Shown: positions 1-8,264 of the stretch, one piece after another | How positions within the stretch are numbered: the first letter of the stretch is position 1 | How the letters are laid out: every line of letters begins with the position of its first letter | Assembly (NCBI RefSeq): GCF_004135405.1 | Contig: NZ_CP035491.1 | Coordinates: 992,001 to 1,056,000 of the forward strand | Length of the DNA stretch: 64,000 bases | Direction: 5' to 3' | Source: Agromyces protaetiae | GTDB lineage: Bacteria > Actinomycetota > Actinomycetes > Actinomycetales > Microbacteriaceae | The notes under the pieces: model-generated | Told to the model about the DNA's origin: nothing | The model's input: the letters and a program-made list of their open reading frames with translations, nothing else | Databases searched by the model: none | Position numbers and translations under genes: made by a program

Positions 1-1
1 G

Positions 2-640
2 CCGTCGGTCGCGATCCAGGTCTTCCAGGGCGAGCGCGAGTTCACGCGCGACAACAAGCCGCTCGGCACGTTCGAGCTCACGGGCATCGCGCCGGCGCCC
101 CGCGGCATCCCGCAGGTCGAGGTCACGTTCGACATCGACGCCAACGGCATCGTGCACGTGTCCGCGAAGGACAAGGGCACGGGCAAGGAGCAGTCGATGA
201 CGATCTCGGGCGGCTCGAGCCTCCCGAAGGACGACATCGACCGCATGGTGCGCGAGGCCGAGGAGCACGCCGCCGAAGACAAGAAGCGTCGCGAGGCGGC
301 CGAGCAGCGCAACGGCGCCGAGCAGCTCGCCTACTCGGTCGAGAAGCTCATCAAGGACAACGACGACAAGCTCCCGGCCGACGTGAAGAACGAGGTCCAG
401 GGCGATGTCGACGCGCTCAAGACGGCGCTCGCGGGCGACGACGACGACGCGGTGAAGTCGGCGTTCGAGAAGCTCTCGCAGTCGCAGACCAAGCTCGGCG
501 AGGCGATCTACGCGTCGTCGCAGGCCTCCGAGGCCGCGGCGGGTGAAGACGCGAACGCGTCGGGCACGGCCTCCGACGACTCGTCCGACGAGGACGTGGT
601 CGACGCCGAGGTCGTCGACGACGAGGACGAGAAGAAGTAA
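2..640 (+). CDS. dnaK: Molecular chaperone DnaK (Hsp70), 3' part only
   Basis: Hsp70 chaperone that binds exposed hydrophobic peptides in an ATP cycle driven by DnaJ and GrpE. Only the last 212 residues are here and the gene enters from the left edge. The visible part begins inside the beta-sandwich substrate-binding domain ([20 protein letters not shown], then [20 protein letters not shown]), continues through the helical lid, and ends in the usual disordered acidic tail ([15 protein letters not shown]). The nucleotide-binding domain and promoter lie outside the window. It is the first visible gene of the dnaK-grpE-dnaJ-hspR heat-shock operon. Identity is certain from family motifs and context. 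Confidence 0.97.
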   Translation, partial: PSVAIQVFQGEREFTRDNKPLGTFELTGIAPAPRGIPQVEVTFDIDANGIVHVSAKDKGTGKEQSMTISGGSSLPKDDIDRMVREAEEHAAEDKKRREAAEQRNGAEQLAYSVEKLIKDNDDKLPADVKNEVQGDVDALKTALAGDDDDAVKSAFEKLSQSQTKLGEAIYASSQASEAAAGEDANASGTASDDSSDEDVVDAEVVDDEDEKK

Positions 641-642
641 CG

Positions 643-1242
643 ATGGCTTCCGAAGAAGACCTGACCCCCGACGAGGGCGAAGGCCTCGCGGATGTCTCGG
701 GCGAGGCCGCCGCGGCGGCCGACCCCGGGGCATCCGGCGCCGAAGGCGCTGACGACGCCGAGCTCCTCGACGACACCGAGCTCACGGTCGACGACATCCT
801 GAACGCCGCGCAGGCCGAGGTGGCGGATCCGACCGACGAGCACCTCGCCGACCTCAAGCGCGTGACGGCCGAGTACGCCAACTATCGCAAGCGGACCGAG
901 GCGAACCGCGAGCTCGAGCGCGAGCGCGCGGTCGGCCAGGCCGTGTCGGTGCTCCTGCCCGTGCTCGACGACCTCGACCGGGCCGAGAAGCACGGCGACC
1001 TCGAGGGCGACACGGCGTTCGCGACGATCGCGGCGAAGCTGCGTGCGGCGGCCGAGAAGCTCGGCCTCACCTCGTTCGGCGAGGTCGGCGAGCCGTTCGA
1101 CCCGAACCGGCACGAGGCGATCTTCCAGCAGCCCTCGCCCGACGTCGAGGTCGACACCGTCGCAGACGTCGTCGAGACGGGCTACGCGCTCGGCTCGACC
1201 CAGCTGCGCGCCGCGAAGGTCGTCGTCAAGACGCCCGCGTGA
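643..1242 (+). CDS. grpE: Nucleotide exchange factor GrpE
   Basis: Releases ADP from DnaK and so resets the chaperone cycle in the cytoplasm. It has 199 residues. An acidic, Ala/Glu-rich disordered N-terminus (about 1-60) is followed by the dimerising helix (YRKRTEANRELERERAVGQA, VLLPVLDDLDRAEKHGDL) and the C-terminal beta domain with the family signature around FDPNRHEAIFQQPS. The ATG lies two bases after the dnaK stop, which implies translational coupling. It is followed by a strong hairpin before dnaJ. Function is known from the family, and placement in the operon supports it. Confidence 0.97.
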   Translation: MASEEDLTPDEGEGLADVSGEAAAAADPGASGAEGADDAELLDDTELTVDDILNAAQAEVADPTDEHLADLKRVTAEYANYRKRTEANRELERERAVGQAVSVLLPVLDDLDRAEKHGDLEGDTAFATIAAKLRAAAEKLGLTSFGEVGEPFDPNRHEAIFQQPSPDVEVDTVADVVETGYALGSTQLRAAKVVVKTPA

Positions 1243-1250
1243 CCCCATGA

Positions 1251-1298
1251 GGCCGGCCCGAGGCATCCGCAATATCGTGGATGCCTCGGGGCCGGCCC
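1251..1298 (+). terminator. Hairpin between grpE and dnaJ built from an inverted GAGGCATCC/GGATGCCTC pair
   Basis: The left arm (1251-1268, GGCCGGCCC then GAGGCATCC) pairs with the right arm (1279-1298, GGATGCCTC then GGGGCCGGCC). The stem is about 18 bp with one bulged G and a 10-nt loop. Only a weak T-rich stretch follows. It lies inside the chaperone operon, so it more likely attenuates transcription or trims mRNA, lowering DnaJ and HspR relative to DnaK, than fully terminates. Both arms carry the over-represented 9-mer of this genome. Confidence 0.7.
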
Positions 1299-1337
1299 TT
1301 CTGCTTCACTGAAACGAACGCACCACCGAGACTTCAG

Positions 1338-1347
1338 AAAGGAGGTG
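1338..1347 (+). promoter_or_regulatory. Near-perfect ribosome binding site fixing the TTG start of dnaJ
   Basis: AAAGGAGGTG ends four bases before the TTG at 1352 and is almost fully complementary to the 16S rRNA tail. It justifies the TTG start and shows that dnaJ has its own strong translation initiation after the intergenic hairpin. Confidence 0.8.
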
Positions 1348-1351
1348 CCGA

Positions 1352-2341
1352 TTGGCCAGTCAGGACTGGTTCGACAAGGACTTCTACCAGACCCTCGGCG
1401 TCTCCAAAGACGCATCCGACGCCGACATCAAGAAGGCGTACCGCAAGCTCGCGCGGCAGTACCACCCCGACCAGAACCCGGGCGACGCTGCCGCCGAGGC
1501 GAAGTTCAAGGAGATCAGCGAGGCCAACTCGGTGCTCTCCGACGCCGACCAGCGCAAGGAGTACGACGCCGTGCGCGCGATGGGCGGCGGCGCGCGGTTC
1601 ACGGCGCCCGGCGGAGCCGGGGCGGGCGGCTTCGAGGATGTCTTCGGCGGCATGTTCGGCCAGGGCGGCGGCGGGCAGCGCTTCACGTTCCAGCAAGGCG
1701 GCGGCGACTACGACGACCTCCTCGGCGGGCTCTTCGGCAGCGGCCGGTTCGGGCAGTCGACGGGCGGATACCGGGGGTTCGGCGGGCCGACGCCGGGTCG
1801 GGATGTCACGGCCACGACGACGCTCGACTTCATCACCGCGACCCGTGGCGAGCAGGTCACCCTGCAGACCTCCGACGGCAAGCCCATCACCGTGCGCATC
1901 CCTGCGGGCGTCTCCGACGGGCAGAAGATCAAGCTCCGCGGCAAGGGGCAGCTCTCGCCCGACGGCGGCGAGGCGGGCGACCTCATCCTCACGGTCAAGG
2001 TGCGGAAGCACCCCGTGTTCGAGCGCGACGGCCTGAACCTGCGGGTCAACGTGCCCGTGACGTTCGCCGAGGCGGCGCTCGGCGCGACGATCGAGGTGCC
2101 GACTTTGGGCGGCAAGCCCGTGAAGCTCAAGGTCGCCCCCGGCACGCCGAGCGGGCGCGTGCTCCGCGTCAAGGGCCGCGGCGTCGAGACGAAGAGCGGA
2201 ACGGGCGACCTCCTCGCGATCGTGCAGATCGCGGTGCCGTCGCACCTCTCGGCCGACGCGAAGAAGAAGCTCGAGGCGTTCGTCGCCGATCTGCCCGACG
2301 AGGACCCGCGCGCCGACCTGCTCGCGAAAGCGTCGGAGTAG
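1352..2341 (+). CDS. dnaJ: Class B (zinc-finger-less) DnaJ co-chaperone
   Basis: J-domain partner that delivers clients to DnaK and stimulates its ATPase. It has 329 residues from a TTG start with an ideal ribosome binding site. The J domain is at about 10-72 with the catalytic HPD at 38-40. A Gly/Phe-rich linker (about 76-150) follows, then the two C-terminal beta domains (about 150-315). There is no cysteine at all, so the four CxxCxGxG zinc repeats of classical DnaJ are absent, making this a class B, CbpA-like protein although it sits in the dnaK operon. It is followed four bases later by hspR. A separate zinc-finger DnaJ (DnaJ2) may exist elsewhere in the genome (inference). Confidence 0.95.
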   Translation: MASQDWFDKDFYQTLGVSKDASDADIKKAYRKLARQYHPDQNPGDAAAEAKFKEISEANSVLSDADQRKEYDAVRAMGGGARFTAPGGAGAGGFEDVFGGMFGQGGGGQRFTFQQGGGDYDDLLGGLFGSGRFGQSTGGYRGFGGPTPGRDVTATTTLDFITATRGEQVTLQTSDGKPITVRIPAGVSDGQKIKLRGKGQLSPDGGEAGDLILTVKVRKHPVFERDGLNLRVNVPVTFAEAALGATIEVPTLGGKPVKLKVAPGTPSGRVLRVKGRGVETKSGTGDLLAIVQIAVPSHLSADAKKKLEAFVADLPDEDPRADLLAKASE

Positions 2342-2345
2342 CGCC

Positions 2346-2768
2346 GTGGAGCTCGACGAGCGGAGCCCGATGTTCGTCATCTCGGTCGCGGCCGAGCTCG
2401 CGGGCATGCACCCGCAGACCCTGCGCCAGTACGACCGGCTGGGGCTCGTCTCGCCGACCCGCACGGCGGGCCGCAGCCGCCGCTACTCGATGCGCGACGT
2501 CGTGCAGCTGCGCGAGATCCAGCAGCTCTCGGCCGAGGGCGTGAGCCTCGAGGGCATCCGCCGCGTATTGGGCCTCGAAGACGAGGTCTCTGCGCTCAAG
2601 AAGCGGGTGCGCGAGCTCGAAGAGGCCCTCGCCGACGAGATGCTCGCCCGCCCGGGCCGACGTGTCTTCGCGGCCGGCTCCGCCGGCGACATCGTCACGA
2701 TCAAGGCGGGCACACGCGTGCGCCGCGAGAACTCCGTCGTCGTGTGGAGGCCGCTCGAGCGCGGGTGA
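2346..2768 (+). CDS. hspR: Heat-shock repressor HspR (MerR family)
   Basis: Represses the dnaK operon and clpB by binding HAIR inverted repeats, with DnaK as co-repressor in Streptomyces (established for the family). It has 140 residues from a GTG start at 2346. The MerR winged helix-turn-helix is at about 10-75 (HPQTLRQYDRLGLVSPTR), followed by a coiled coil (LEDEVSALKKRVRELEEALA, about 77-100) and a basic C-terminal part. It overlaps no neighbour and is the last gene of the operon. A good HAIR-like operator lies about 20 kb downstream in front of clpB, supporting the assignment. Confidence 0.95.
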   Translation: MELDERSPMFVISVAAELAGMHPQTLRQYDRLGLVSPTRTAGRSRRYSMRDVVQLREIQQLSAEGVSLEGIRRVLGLEDEVSALKKRVRELEEALADEMLARPGRRVFAAGSAGDIVTIKAGTRVRRENSVVVWRPLERG

Positions 2769-2783
2769 CGCGCGCTTCCGTGG

Positions 2784-2840
2784 CGAGTGTCCACGACACG
2801 CAGCAACAGTGCGGGCGATGCCGCAGAGTCCGGACACTCG
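2784..2840 (+). repeat. Inverted repeat after hspR
   Basis: CGAGTGTCC (2784-2792) is repeated inverted as GGACACTCG (2832-2840) with a 39-nt loop. It lies just after the end of the heat-shock operon and before the next gene. It could form the base of a terminator-like structure, but there is no T-run and the loop is long, so this is only a suggestion. Confidence 0.3.
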
Positions 2841-2926
2841 GTCGCCCCGCCGAGCTATGTGGAGACCGTGAGCGCGGCGACCGCCGCATCGGGCATACTT
2901 CGGTGCACCGCCCGAGAGGATCGCCC

Positions 2927-4201
2927 GTGACTTCGCCCGCCCCGCATCGCATCGCACCTGATGGCGCCGTCGCCGGCACAGTCCTCGGCGCGCGCGGCGC
3001 CGGCTTTTCACGCGCCGACGCACTCGTCGGCGCGTGGGTGCTGCCACTCATCGTCGTCGGCATCACGGTCGGCACGATGCCGGCACTCGTCGTGCTGGGG
3101 GTGATCGGGTTCTTCGTGCTCGTGGGGCTCGTGCTCGGCGGCCCCGTCGGAGCCGCGTTCCTCGGGCTCGTCGGGGTCGCCGGCGGCAGCCCGTGGTTCA
3201 TCGACAACCTGTGGGCCCTGCTCGTTCCGACGGTGCTCGGCGCGGCCTTGCTCGTCGCGGGCCTCATCACCGGCCCGCGGGCACTGCGCAGGGTGGGGCA
3301 ACCCGCGCCGCACGCCGTCACCTGGCTCGGCAGCGCGGTCGGATTCCCGGTGCAACTCGTCGTCAACGGGCTCGCACTCGGAGTGATCTGGGCCGTCGCT
3401 CGCCCGAACTCAGCGGTCGACGGTGACACGGCGCTGCCGTTCGGCGGAAACCCCGTCGCGATCATCGTCTTCACCGTCATCGTGACGCTCGTCAGCGCGG
3501 GGCTCGGGGCGTTCGTCTGGGGTGCGTTTGGCGGGCGGCGGCGTGCGGTCGGCGGTGCGCAGGCGGTTCCGCAGCAGGTCGTGCCGTCGCCGGTCGTCCC
3601 ACAGCAGCCGGTGTCCCCGACCCCGGGGTTCGCGACCTCGGGGTTCCCGACGCCGATTCCGCAGTCGCTCGCGTCGGCGGCGCCGACCGCCGATTTGCTG
3701 CTTCAACGAAAGGGCGCGGTGATCGCGGGTTCGTTCCCGCTCCCGGCAGCGGCCGTCGGACTCGCGGTCGTGGCGTTCACGCCGATCGCGGCGGTCGCGT
3801 CTCTGGGCACGCCCGATGCGTGGATCGCGCTCGTCATCCTCGGCATCGTCTTCCTGCTCGGGGCCGGGCTCCTCGTCGGCGTCGCGTTCGGCGGCGCAGC
3901 CGTGCTCGCGCGGCACAGGGTCGCGCGGCCGCACACGGTGCTCTGGTCAGGACTCGGCGTCGGGCTCCTCATCCACATTCCGGTCGCGGTGCTCGTCGGA
4001 CTTCCGCTGCAGACCGCGCAGTTCTTGGTCGCGGAGGACGCCAAGCTCGCCGTCGGGAACGCCATGTTCGTCGTGGGCTTCGCCATCACGGTCGGGTTCG
4101 ACGTGCTCATCGGCGCACTCTCGACGCGATGGATGGCGCACGTGCTGCATGCAACGGCGCAGCCCCAGGCACCGGCGCAGCCCCAGGCGCCGAACCGGTA
4201 G
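2927..4201 (+). CDS. Polytopic membrane protein of unknown function, two membrane blocks with a Pro/Val linker
   Basis: I do not recognise the family. The GTG start at 2927 is preceded by GAGAGGA at good spacing and gives 424 residues; the frame stays open further upstream but that part looks non-protein-like. Residues about 30-205 form four to five hydrophobic segments. Residues about 210-245 form a low-complexity linker rich in P, V and Q. Residues about 262-410 form a second block of four segments. The C-terminus repeats the hexapeptide QPQAPA. The two-block plan suggests an internal duplication or an integral membrane scaffold. No catalytic motif is visible. Confidence 0.75.
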   Translation: MTSPAPHRIAPDGAVAGTVLGARGAGFSRADALVGAWVLPLIVVGITVGTMPALVVLGVIGFFVLVGLVLGGPVGAAFLGLVGVAGGSPWFIDNLWALLVPTVLGAALLVAGLITGPRALRRVGQPAPHAVTWLGSAVGFPVQLVVNGLALGVIWAVARPNSAVDGDTALPFGGNPVAIIVFTVIVTLVSAGLGAFVWGAFGGRRRAVGGAQAVPQQVVPSPVVPQQPVSPTPGFATSGFPTPIPQSLASAAPTADLLLQRKGAVIAGSFPLPAAAVGLAVVAFTPIAAVASLGTPDAWIALVILGIVFLLGAGLLVGVAFGGAAVLARHRVARPHTVLWSGLGVGLLIHIPVAVLVGLPLQTAQFLVAEDAKLAVGNAMFVVGFAITVGFDVLIGALSTRWMAHVLHATAQPQAPAQPQAPNR

Positions 4202-4204
4202 CGC

Positions 4205-4933
4205 TCAGCGCCCCCAGGCGTCGGCGGGCGCCTCGACGACGGGCACGGGCGCCGTCGACCAGTGGGTGCCGTTGCCGTAGTGGCTGCCGGCCCACGGCGA
4301 GGCCCAGATCGCCTGGGCGGTCGCGTTCGCGTCGTCGCCGCGTTCGAGGGCGGCTTCGATGGCGTCGTAGAAGGAGTATTTGCGCAGGCTGTCGGCGGCG
4401 TAGAACGCGCCGGTCTGCAACGTGTCGTAGCTGCCGAGGCCCGATCCGCCGCCCGATCCGTTGCCGTTGTTGAGCGGGTTGTTGCGGTTCCACCAGTTGG
4501 GCGGGCCGTTCTCCTGGCGCATCCAGCGCAGGATGACGGTGACGTTCTCGTCGGTGACGGGGAAGTCGCCGTCGACGAGCACGAGCTTTGCCCAGTCGTG
4601 GTTCGTGCCGCCCTGGATGAGGGTCTCGGGCCCGGTCGCGGCGACGTAGGACTCCTGCGAGACGGTCGGTGCCTGCACATCGGCGCCGACGTGGACGCGT
4701 TGCACGGCGTCGGCCGCGAAGGCGGGCTGGAAGGCGGACTGCGCCTCGGACGGTGCGGGTTTCGGCGCGATCGCGAGGGTTGCGACGAGTCCGAAGACGG
4801 CGGCGGTCGCAAGGAACGCCGCGGACTTCCGGATGCCTCGGGCTGCGCGCCTGCGGGGTCGCGGAGCGACCGGTGCGCCGGTCTTCGGCGCTCCGTGGCG
4901 GCCCCGCGGGGGAGTTCGGTTCCGGTCACGCAT
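4205..4933 (-). CDS. Secreted or anchored protein with a lysozyme-like hydrolase domain (putative)
   Basis: It has 242 residues. The N-terminus is very basic (PRPRRRAARG), followed by one hydrophobic segment at about 32-52 (AAFLATAAVFGLVATLAIAP) that acts as a signal or anchor. The exported part is Asn-, Trp- and Gly-rich, with WMRQENGPPNWWNRNNPLNN and IWASPWAGSHYGNGTHWS. Its Glu/Asn-Pro-Leu arrangement resembles phage-type muramidase and glucosaminidase domains, so a cell-wall hydrolase is possible, but I could not match a named family. The start was chosen at 4933 because the frame upstream is not protein-like. It is divergent from the methyltransferase gene. Confidence 0.65.
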   Translation of the reverse strand: MRDRNRTPPRGRHGAPKTGAPVAPRPRRRAARGIRKSAAFLATAAVFGLVATLAIAPKPAPSEAQSAFQPAFAADAVQRVHVGADVQAPTVSQESYVAATGPETLIQGGTNHDWAKLVLVDGDFPVTDENVTVILRWMRQENGPPNWWNRNNPLNNGNGSGGGSGLGSYDTLQTGAFYAADSLRKYSFYDAIEAALERGDDANATAQAIWASPWAGSHYGNGTHWSTAPVPVVEAPADAWGR

Positions 4934-4986
4934 GCGGGTGCGAGAGTAGCAAACCGGGCTGGATGCCTCCAGGGGGTCATGCGAGT

Positions 4987-5074
4987 GGACGCTTCGGCAC
5001 GGTGTCGGGAGTCGGCGACCGTGCCGAAGCGTCCCCTCGCGGAGCGAGGGCGAGGGCGAGGGCGAGGGCGATGG
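4987..5074. repeat. 17-bp perfect inverted repeat, second hairpin, then four CGAGGG repeats
   Basis: GGACGCTTCGGCACGGT (4987-5003) recurs as its exact reverse complement at 5018-5034 with a 14-nt loop. A second small hairpin follows at once (CCCTCGC 5034-5040 against GCGAGGG 5044-5050). Four head-to-tail CGAGGG hexamers (5045-5068) and one degenerate copy come next. The block sits between two divergent genes, so it cannot be a simple terminator for either. An operator or a structured 5' leader of the rightward gene is possible. Confidence 0.75.
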
Positions 5075-5116
5075 CGGTGCGAGGTGCGCGGGGAGCGCGG
5101 TCGGTACGCTGCCCGA

Positions 5117-6268
5117 ATGGACTTCGACGCGCTCCGCCGCCGGCCCGACATCGAGGCCGACGGGCTGCGCGCGTTCGATGCGGCGGATCGGCTGATCCTC
5201 GACGAGGCGGTCGGGCAACTCGTAGCGCTGACCGAGGGGTCGCCCGTCGCCGTGATCGGCGACACCCACGGCGCCCTCGCGCTCGCCGTGGCATCCGATC
5301 ACGGGCTCGCGGTGCGCGCCCACCAGGATGCGCTCCTCGGTGAGCGCGCGATCGTCGCGAACGCCGAGCGGCTCGGCCTCGCCGAACGCGTGGAGGTCGG
5401 CCCGCTCGACCCTGCGCTGGTCGCCGGAGCGCGGCTCGTGCTGCTGCGGCTTCCTCGGTCGCTCGACGCGCTCGACGAGCAGGCCCGACTCATCGCCGAG
5501 CATGCCGCGCCCGACGCGGTCGTCGTCGCGGGCGGGCGGCTCAAGCACATGACGGTCGCCATGAACGACGTGCTGCTGAGGTGGTTCGAGCGGGTGGATG
5601 TCTCGCATGCGCGCCAGAAGTCGCGGGTGCTCATCGCGACGGGCCCGCGCCGCGAAGCGGCGAACGGGGGCGACGCGTGGCCGCGGCGGAGCCGCGACGA
5701 GGGGCTCGGCATCGAGATCGTCGCCCACGGCGGGGTGTTCGCGGGGACATCCGTCGACATCGGCACGAGGTTCCTGCTCGCGAACCTCGAGGCCGCGCTC
5801 GAGACATCCGGAGCGCTCGAGACATCCGGACCTCCCGCGTCCGCCGTCGACCTCGCGTGCGGCACCGGCATCGTCGCCGTCGAACTCGCCCGCCGCCTGC
5901 CGGGCGCGCGCATCGTCGCGACCGACCAATCCGCAGCCGCCGCCGCCTCGGCGCGCGAGACGGCCGCAGCCAACGGCGTCGGCGACCGCGTCGAGGTGCT
6001 CCGCGCCGACGGACTCGAGTTCGCGCCCGAGGCATCCGTCGACCTCGTCGTGCTCAACCCGCCCTTCCACGCGGGACCCGCGGTCACGACCGCGCTCGCC
6101 GAACGCCTCTTCGCCGACGCCGGTCGCGCGCTCGCGCCGGGCGGCAGGCTCGTCGCCGTGTGGAACTCGCACCTGCGCTACCGGCCCGCGCTCGAACGAC
6201 TCGTCGGTCCGACGCGGCAGCTCGCCCGCGACCCCAAGTTCACGGTCACGGTGTCGACCCGCAGGTAG
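5117..6268 (+). CDS. Class I SAM methyltransferase, RsmC/RlmG type (rRNA guanine-N2)
   Basis: Probably methylates a guanine N2 in 16S or 23S rRNA. It has 383 residues from an ATG at 5117. An N-terminal pseudo-methyltransferase half (about 1-200) is followed by the catalytic half with motif [16 protein letters not shown] (about 240), an acidic ribose-binding loop ATDQS, and the diagnostic NPPFH at about 317, which in this family marks exocyclic amino methylation of nucleic-acid bases. This tandem-domain plan is typical of RsmC/RlmG. Which rRNA position is modified cannot be told from the sequence. Confidence 0.85.
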   Translation: MDFDALRRRPDIEADGLRAFDAADRLILDEAVGQLVALTEGSPVAVIGDTHGALALAVASDHGLAVRAHQDALLGERAIVANAERLGLAERVEVGPLDPALVAGARLVLLRLPRSLDALDEQARLIAEHAAPDAVVVAGGRLKHMTVAMNDVLLRWFERVDVSHARQKSRVLIATGPRREAANGGDAWPRRSRDEGLGIEIVAHGGVFAGTSVDIGTRFLLANLEAALETSGALETSGPPASAVDLACGTGIVAVELARRLPGARIVATDQSAAAAASARETAAANGVGDRVEVLRADGLEFAPEASVDLVVLNPPFHAGPAVTTALAERLFADAGRALAPGGRLVAVWNSHLRYRPALERLVGPTRQLARDPKFTVTVSTRR

Positions 6269-6300
6269 CGACGGTCACCCGTCCGTGTCAGGCTGTTCAG

Positions 6301-6591
6301 GTGACCGACGTCCTCGAACGCACCGAACTCGACGAGCAGACCGCGCGCCTGCTCGAAGGTTCGTGGCGCGCCATCGTCTGGGACGACCCCGTCAACCTCA
6401 TGACCTACGTCACGTACGTGTTCCAGAGCTACTTCGGGTTCCCGCGCGACGAGGCCGAACGGCTCATGCTGCTCGTGCACCACGAGGGCCGCGCCGTCGT
6501 CGCGGAAGGCAACCGGGAGGCGATGGAGCGGCACGTGCAGGCCATGCACGGGTACGGCCTGCAGGCGACCGTGTCGAAGGTCGGCCTGTGA
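6301..6591 (+). CDS. clpS: ATP-dependent Clp protease adaptor ClpS
   Basis: Delivers N-degron substrates to ClpAP/ClpCP. It has 96 residues from a GTG start. The core is the ClpS signature [20 protein letters not shown], with the Asp-Asp-Pro-Val-Asn substrate pocket, then [17 protein letters not shown] and the C-terminal ATVSK strand. It overlaps the DUF2017 gene by four bases, an arrangement conserved in actinobacteria (for example beside Rv1331 in Mycobacterium tuberculosis). Confidence 0.95.
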   Translation: MTDVLERTELDEQTARLLEGSWRAIVWDDPVNLMTYVTYVFQSYFGFPRDEAERLMLLVHHEGRAVVAEGNREAMERHVQAMHGYGLQATVSKVGL

Positions 6592-7079
6592 TCGTCGCCG
6601 GGCGCGGGAGCGGCGACGGCATCAAGCTCGTGCTCGAAGCCGAAGAGGCGATGCTGCTCTCGGAGCTCGCCGACCAGGTCGACTCGGTGCTGCTCCTCGG
6701 CACCGACGACGACCCCGCGCTCGGGCGGTTGCTGCCCAACGCCTACCCCGATGACGCGGAGGCCGCGCACGACTACACGCGGTACACGCGCGAGAGCCTC
6801 GTCGACGGCAAGCGCCAGGCGGCGCAGCAGGTGCGCGACGCGACGAACGTCGAGGGCGGCGACCGCCTCGTCGAGATCGAGCTCGACCAGGTGCAGGCGT
6901 GGGGGTGGCTGACGTTCCTCACCGACCTGCGCCTCATCCTCGCCGAGCGAGTCGGCATCGGCGAAGAGGGCACTCCCGAGGAAGACGAGCAGCGAGACGA
7001 CTACTTGCGCGCGGCCTACGAGTGGGCCGGGTTCGTCCAGGGGTCGATGCTCGAAGTCCTCGACCCGACCGAATCCTGA
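6588..7079 (+). CDS. DUF2017 protein, ClpS operon partner
   Basis: It has 163 residues from a GTG that overlaps the clpS stop (GTGA). The family is actinobacterial, helical, and almost always encoded next to clpS, so a role in Clp proteolysis or its control is likely though unproven. The sequence shows a helical N-terminal part ([19 protein letters not shown]), an acidic middle, and the C-terminal [15 protein letters not shown]. The end of the gene lies in a 20-bp tandem duplication that copies its stop codon. Confidence 0.88.
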   Translation: MIVAGRGSGDGIKLVLEAEEAMLLSELADQVDSVLLLGTDDDPALGRLLPNAYPDDAEAAHDYTRYTRESLVDGKRQAAQQVRDATNVEGGDRLVEIELDQVQAWGWLTFLTDLRLILAERVGIGEEGTPEEDEQRDDYLRAAYEWAGFVQGSMLEVLDPTES

Positions 7080-7108
7080 CGGTAGAAGCCGAATCCTGAC
7101 GGCAGAAG
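7069..7108 (+). repeat. 20-bp tandem duplication across a stop codon
   Basis: Two adjacent 20-bp copies, 7069-7088 and 7089-7108, begin CCGAATCCTGACGG and differ at one base. The first copy holds the DUF2017 stop codon; the second lies directly before the ribosome binding site (GGAGG, 7108-7112) of the next gene. It looks like a recent small duplication that moved the next gene 20 bp further away. Confidence 0.85.
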
Positions 7109-7118
7109 GAGGCAGCCT

Positions 7119-8216
7119 GTGAGCACGACCCAGGCGTCGTCGTGGCGGGAGATCATCGCCCGTCCCACCGCATCCGCCGAGTCGATCGAGTCGTTCGCGC
7201 TCGTGATCGGCACGGCCGCGTTCGTCGTCGGGTTCGTCGTCGCGACGCCGCTGTTCTGGGGGCACGACCTCGCGATCTCGGGCGCAGGCTCGCTCGGGCA
7301 GTTCGCAGGCATCGCGGGCGGCATCGTCGCGGGGCTCTCGTTCGCGGTCGCTCGCGTGCTCGTGCACCGGGCGGGTGCCGACGCCGACCCGTTCGCGGTG
7401 ACGGGCGCGCGACTGCACTGGTTCGACGTGCTCGCCCTCGCGCTCGCGCACGCCGTCATCGCCCTGCTCGTGTGGATCGCGCTCGCGAGCGTGCTCGAGC
7501 AGAGCTTCCTCGGCGCCGTCGTCTTCACGTTCCCGGCCGTCGTGCTCGGGGCCGTGACGCTCGCGCTGAGCGCCTACGTCGCGTTCCTGAGCGGTGCGAA
7601 CATGACGCCGAGCCTGCTCTCGCTCGTGCTCGCGGTGTTCCTGGTCGCGGGGGTGCTCGCGGCGATGCTGAGTTCGAGCGACCCGCTGTGGTGGCAGAAG
7701 AACCTCTCGGCGCTCGGCATGACCGACGACCTCTCGGCGCTCGCGTTCAATCTCACGCTCGTGATCGCGGGCGTCATCGTGACGACGATCGCGCGCTACG
7801 GCACGGCGTCCCTGCCGGTTTCGTCCGCCGAAGACGTCAAGCGCCGCAACGCGGTGCGGACCCTGCTCGTCGTCGTCGGCGTGTTCCTCGCGTGCGTCGG
7901 CATCTTCCACGTCGACGACTTCTTCTGGGTGCACAACACGGTCGCGACGGGCATGGCGGTCGCGTACGCGATCCTCGTCATCAGGCTGCCGCGACTCGTG
8001 CCCGCGATGCCCAAGGCGTTCGTCATCCTCGGGTTCGTCTACCTCGCGGTCATCGTCGTGCTCGCCGTGTTCTTCGCCGTCGGGTACTACAACCTGACCG
8101 CCGTCGAACTCGTCGCCGCGATCCTCATCTTCAGCTGGATCATCGTGTTCCTGCGGAATGTGGGGGCGCTGCAGCAGCGGGACCAGTTCGCAACGGCGTC
8201 TCCGAACGCGGGCTGA
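7119..8216 (+). CDS. DUF998-like integral membrane protein
   Basis: It has 365 residues from a GTG start with GGAGG just upstream. About ten hydrophobic segments are visible. The central and C-terminal part (SSSDPLWWQKNLSALGMTDD, then ACVGIFHVDDFFWVHNTVAT) resembles DUF998 proteins, whose function is unknown. It lies 39 bp after DUF2017 and may be transcribed with clpS. No enzymatic motif is seen. Confidence 0.75.
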   Translation: MSTTQASSWREIIARPTASAESIESFALVIGTAAFVVGFVVATPLFWGHDLAISGAGSLGQFAGIAGGIVAGLSFAVARVLVHRAGADADPFAVTGARLHWFDVLALALAHAVIALLVWIALASVLEQSFLGAVVFTFPAVVLGAVTLALSAYVAFLSGANMTPSLLSLVLAVFLVAGVLAAMLSSSDPLWWQKNLSALGMTDDLSALAFNLTLVIAGVIVTTIARYGTASLPVSSAEDVKRRNAVRTLLVVVGVFLACVGIFHVDDFFWVHNTVATGMAVAYAILVIRLPRLVPAMPKAFVILGFVYLAVIVVLAVFFAVGYYNLTAVELVAAILIFSWIIVFLRNVGALQQRDQFATASPNAG

Positions 8217-8264
8217 ACCCGACGGCGGGCTCAGCCCGTACCCGACGGCGGCTCGTCCCGGCGG

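Noticed and set aside
3522..3722. Arg/Ser-rich short frames throughout the window
   Set aside because: They are typical third-position G+C artefacts opposite or beside true genes and lack any start signal.
4934..6172. Long leftward reading frame over the methyltransferase gene
   Set aside because: It is Arg- and Glu-rich, has no family features, and is opposite a clear methyltransferase; it is a shadow of high G+C.
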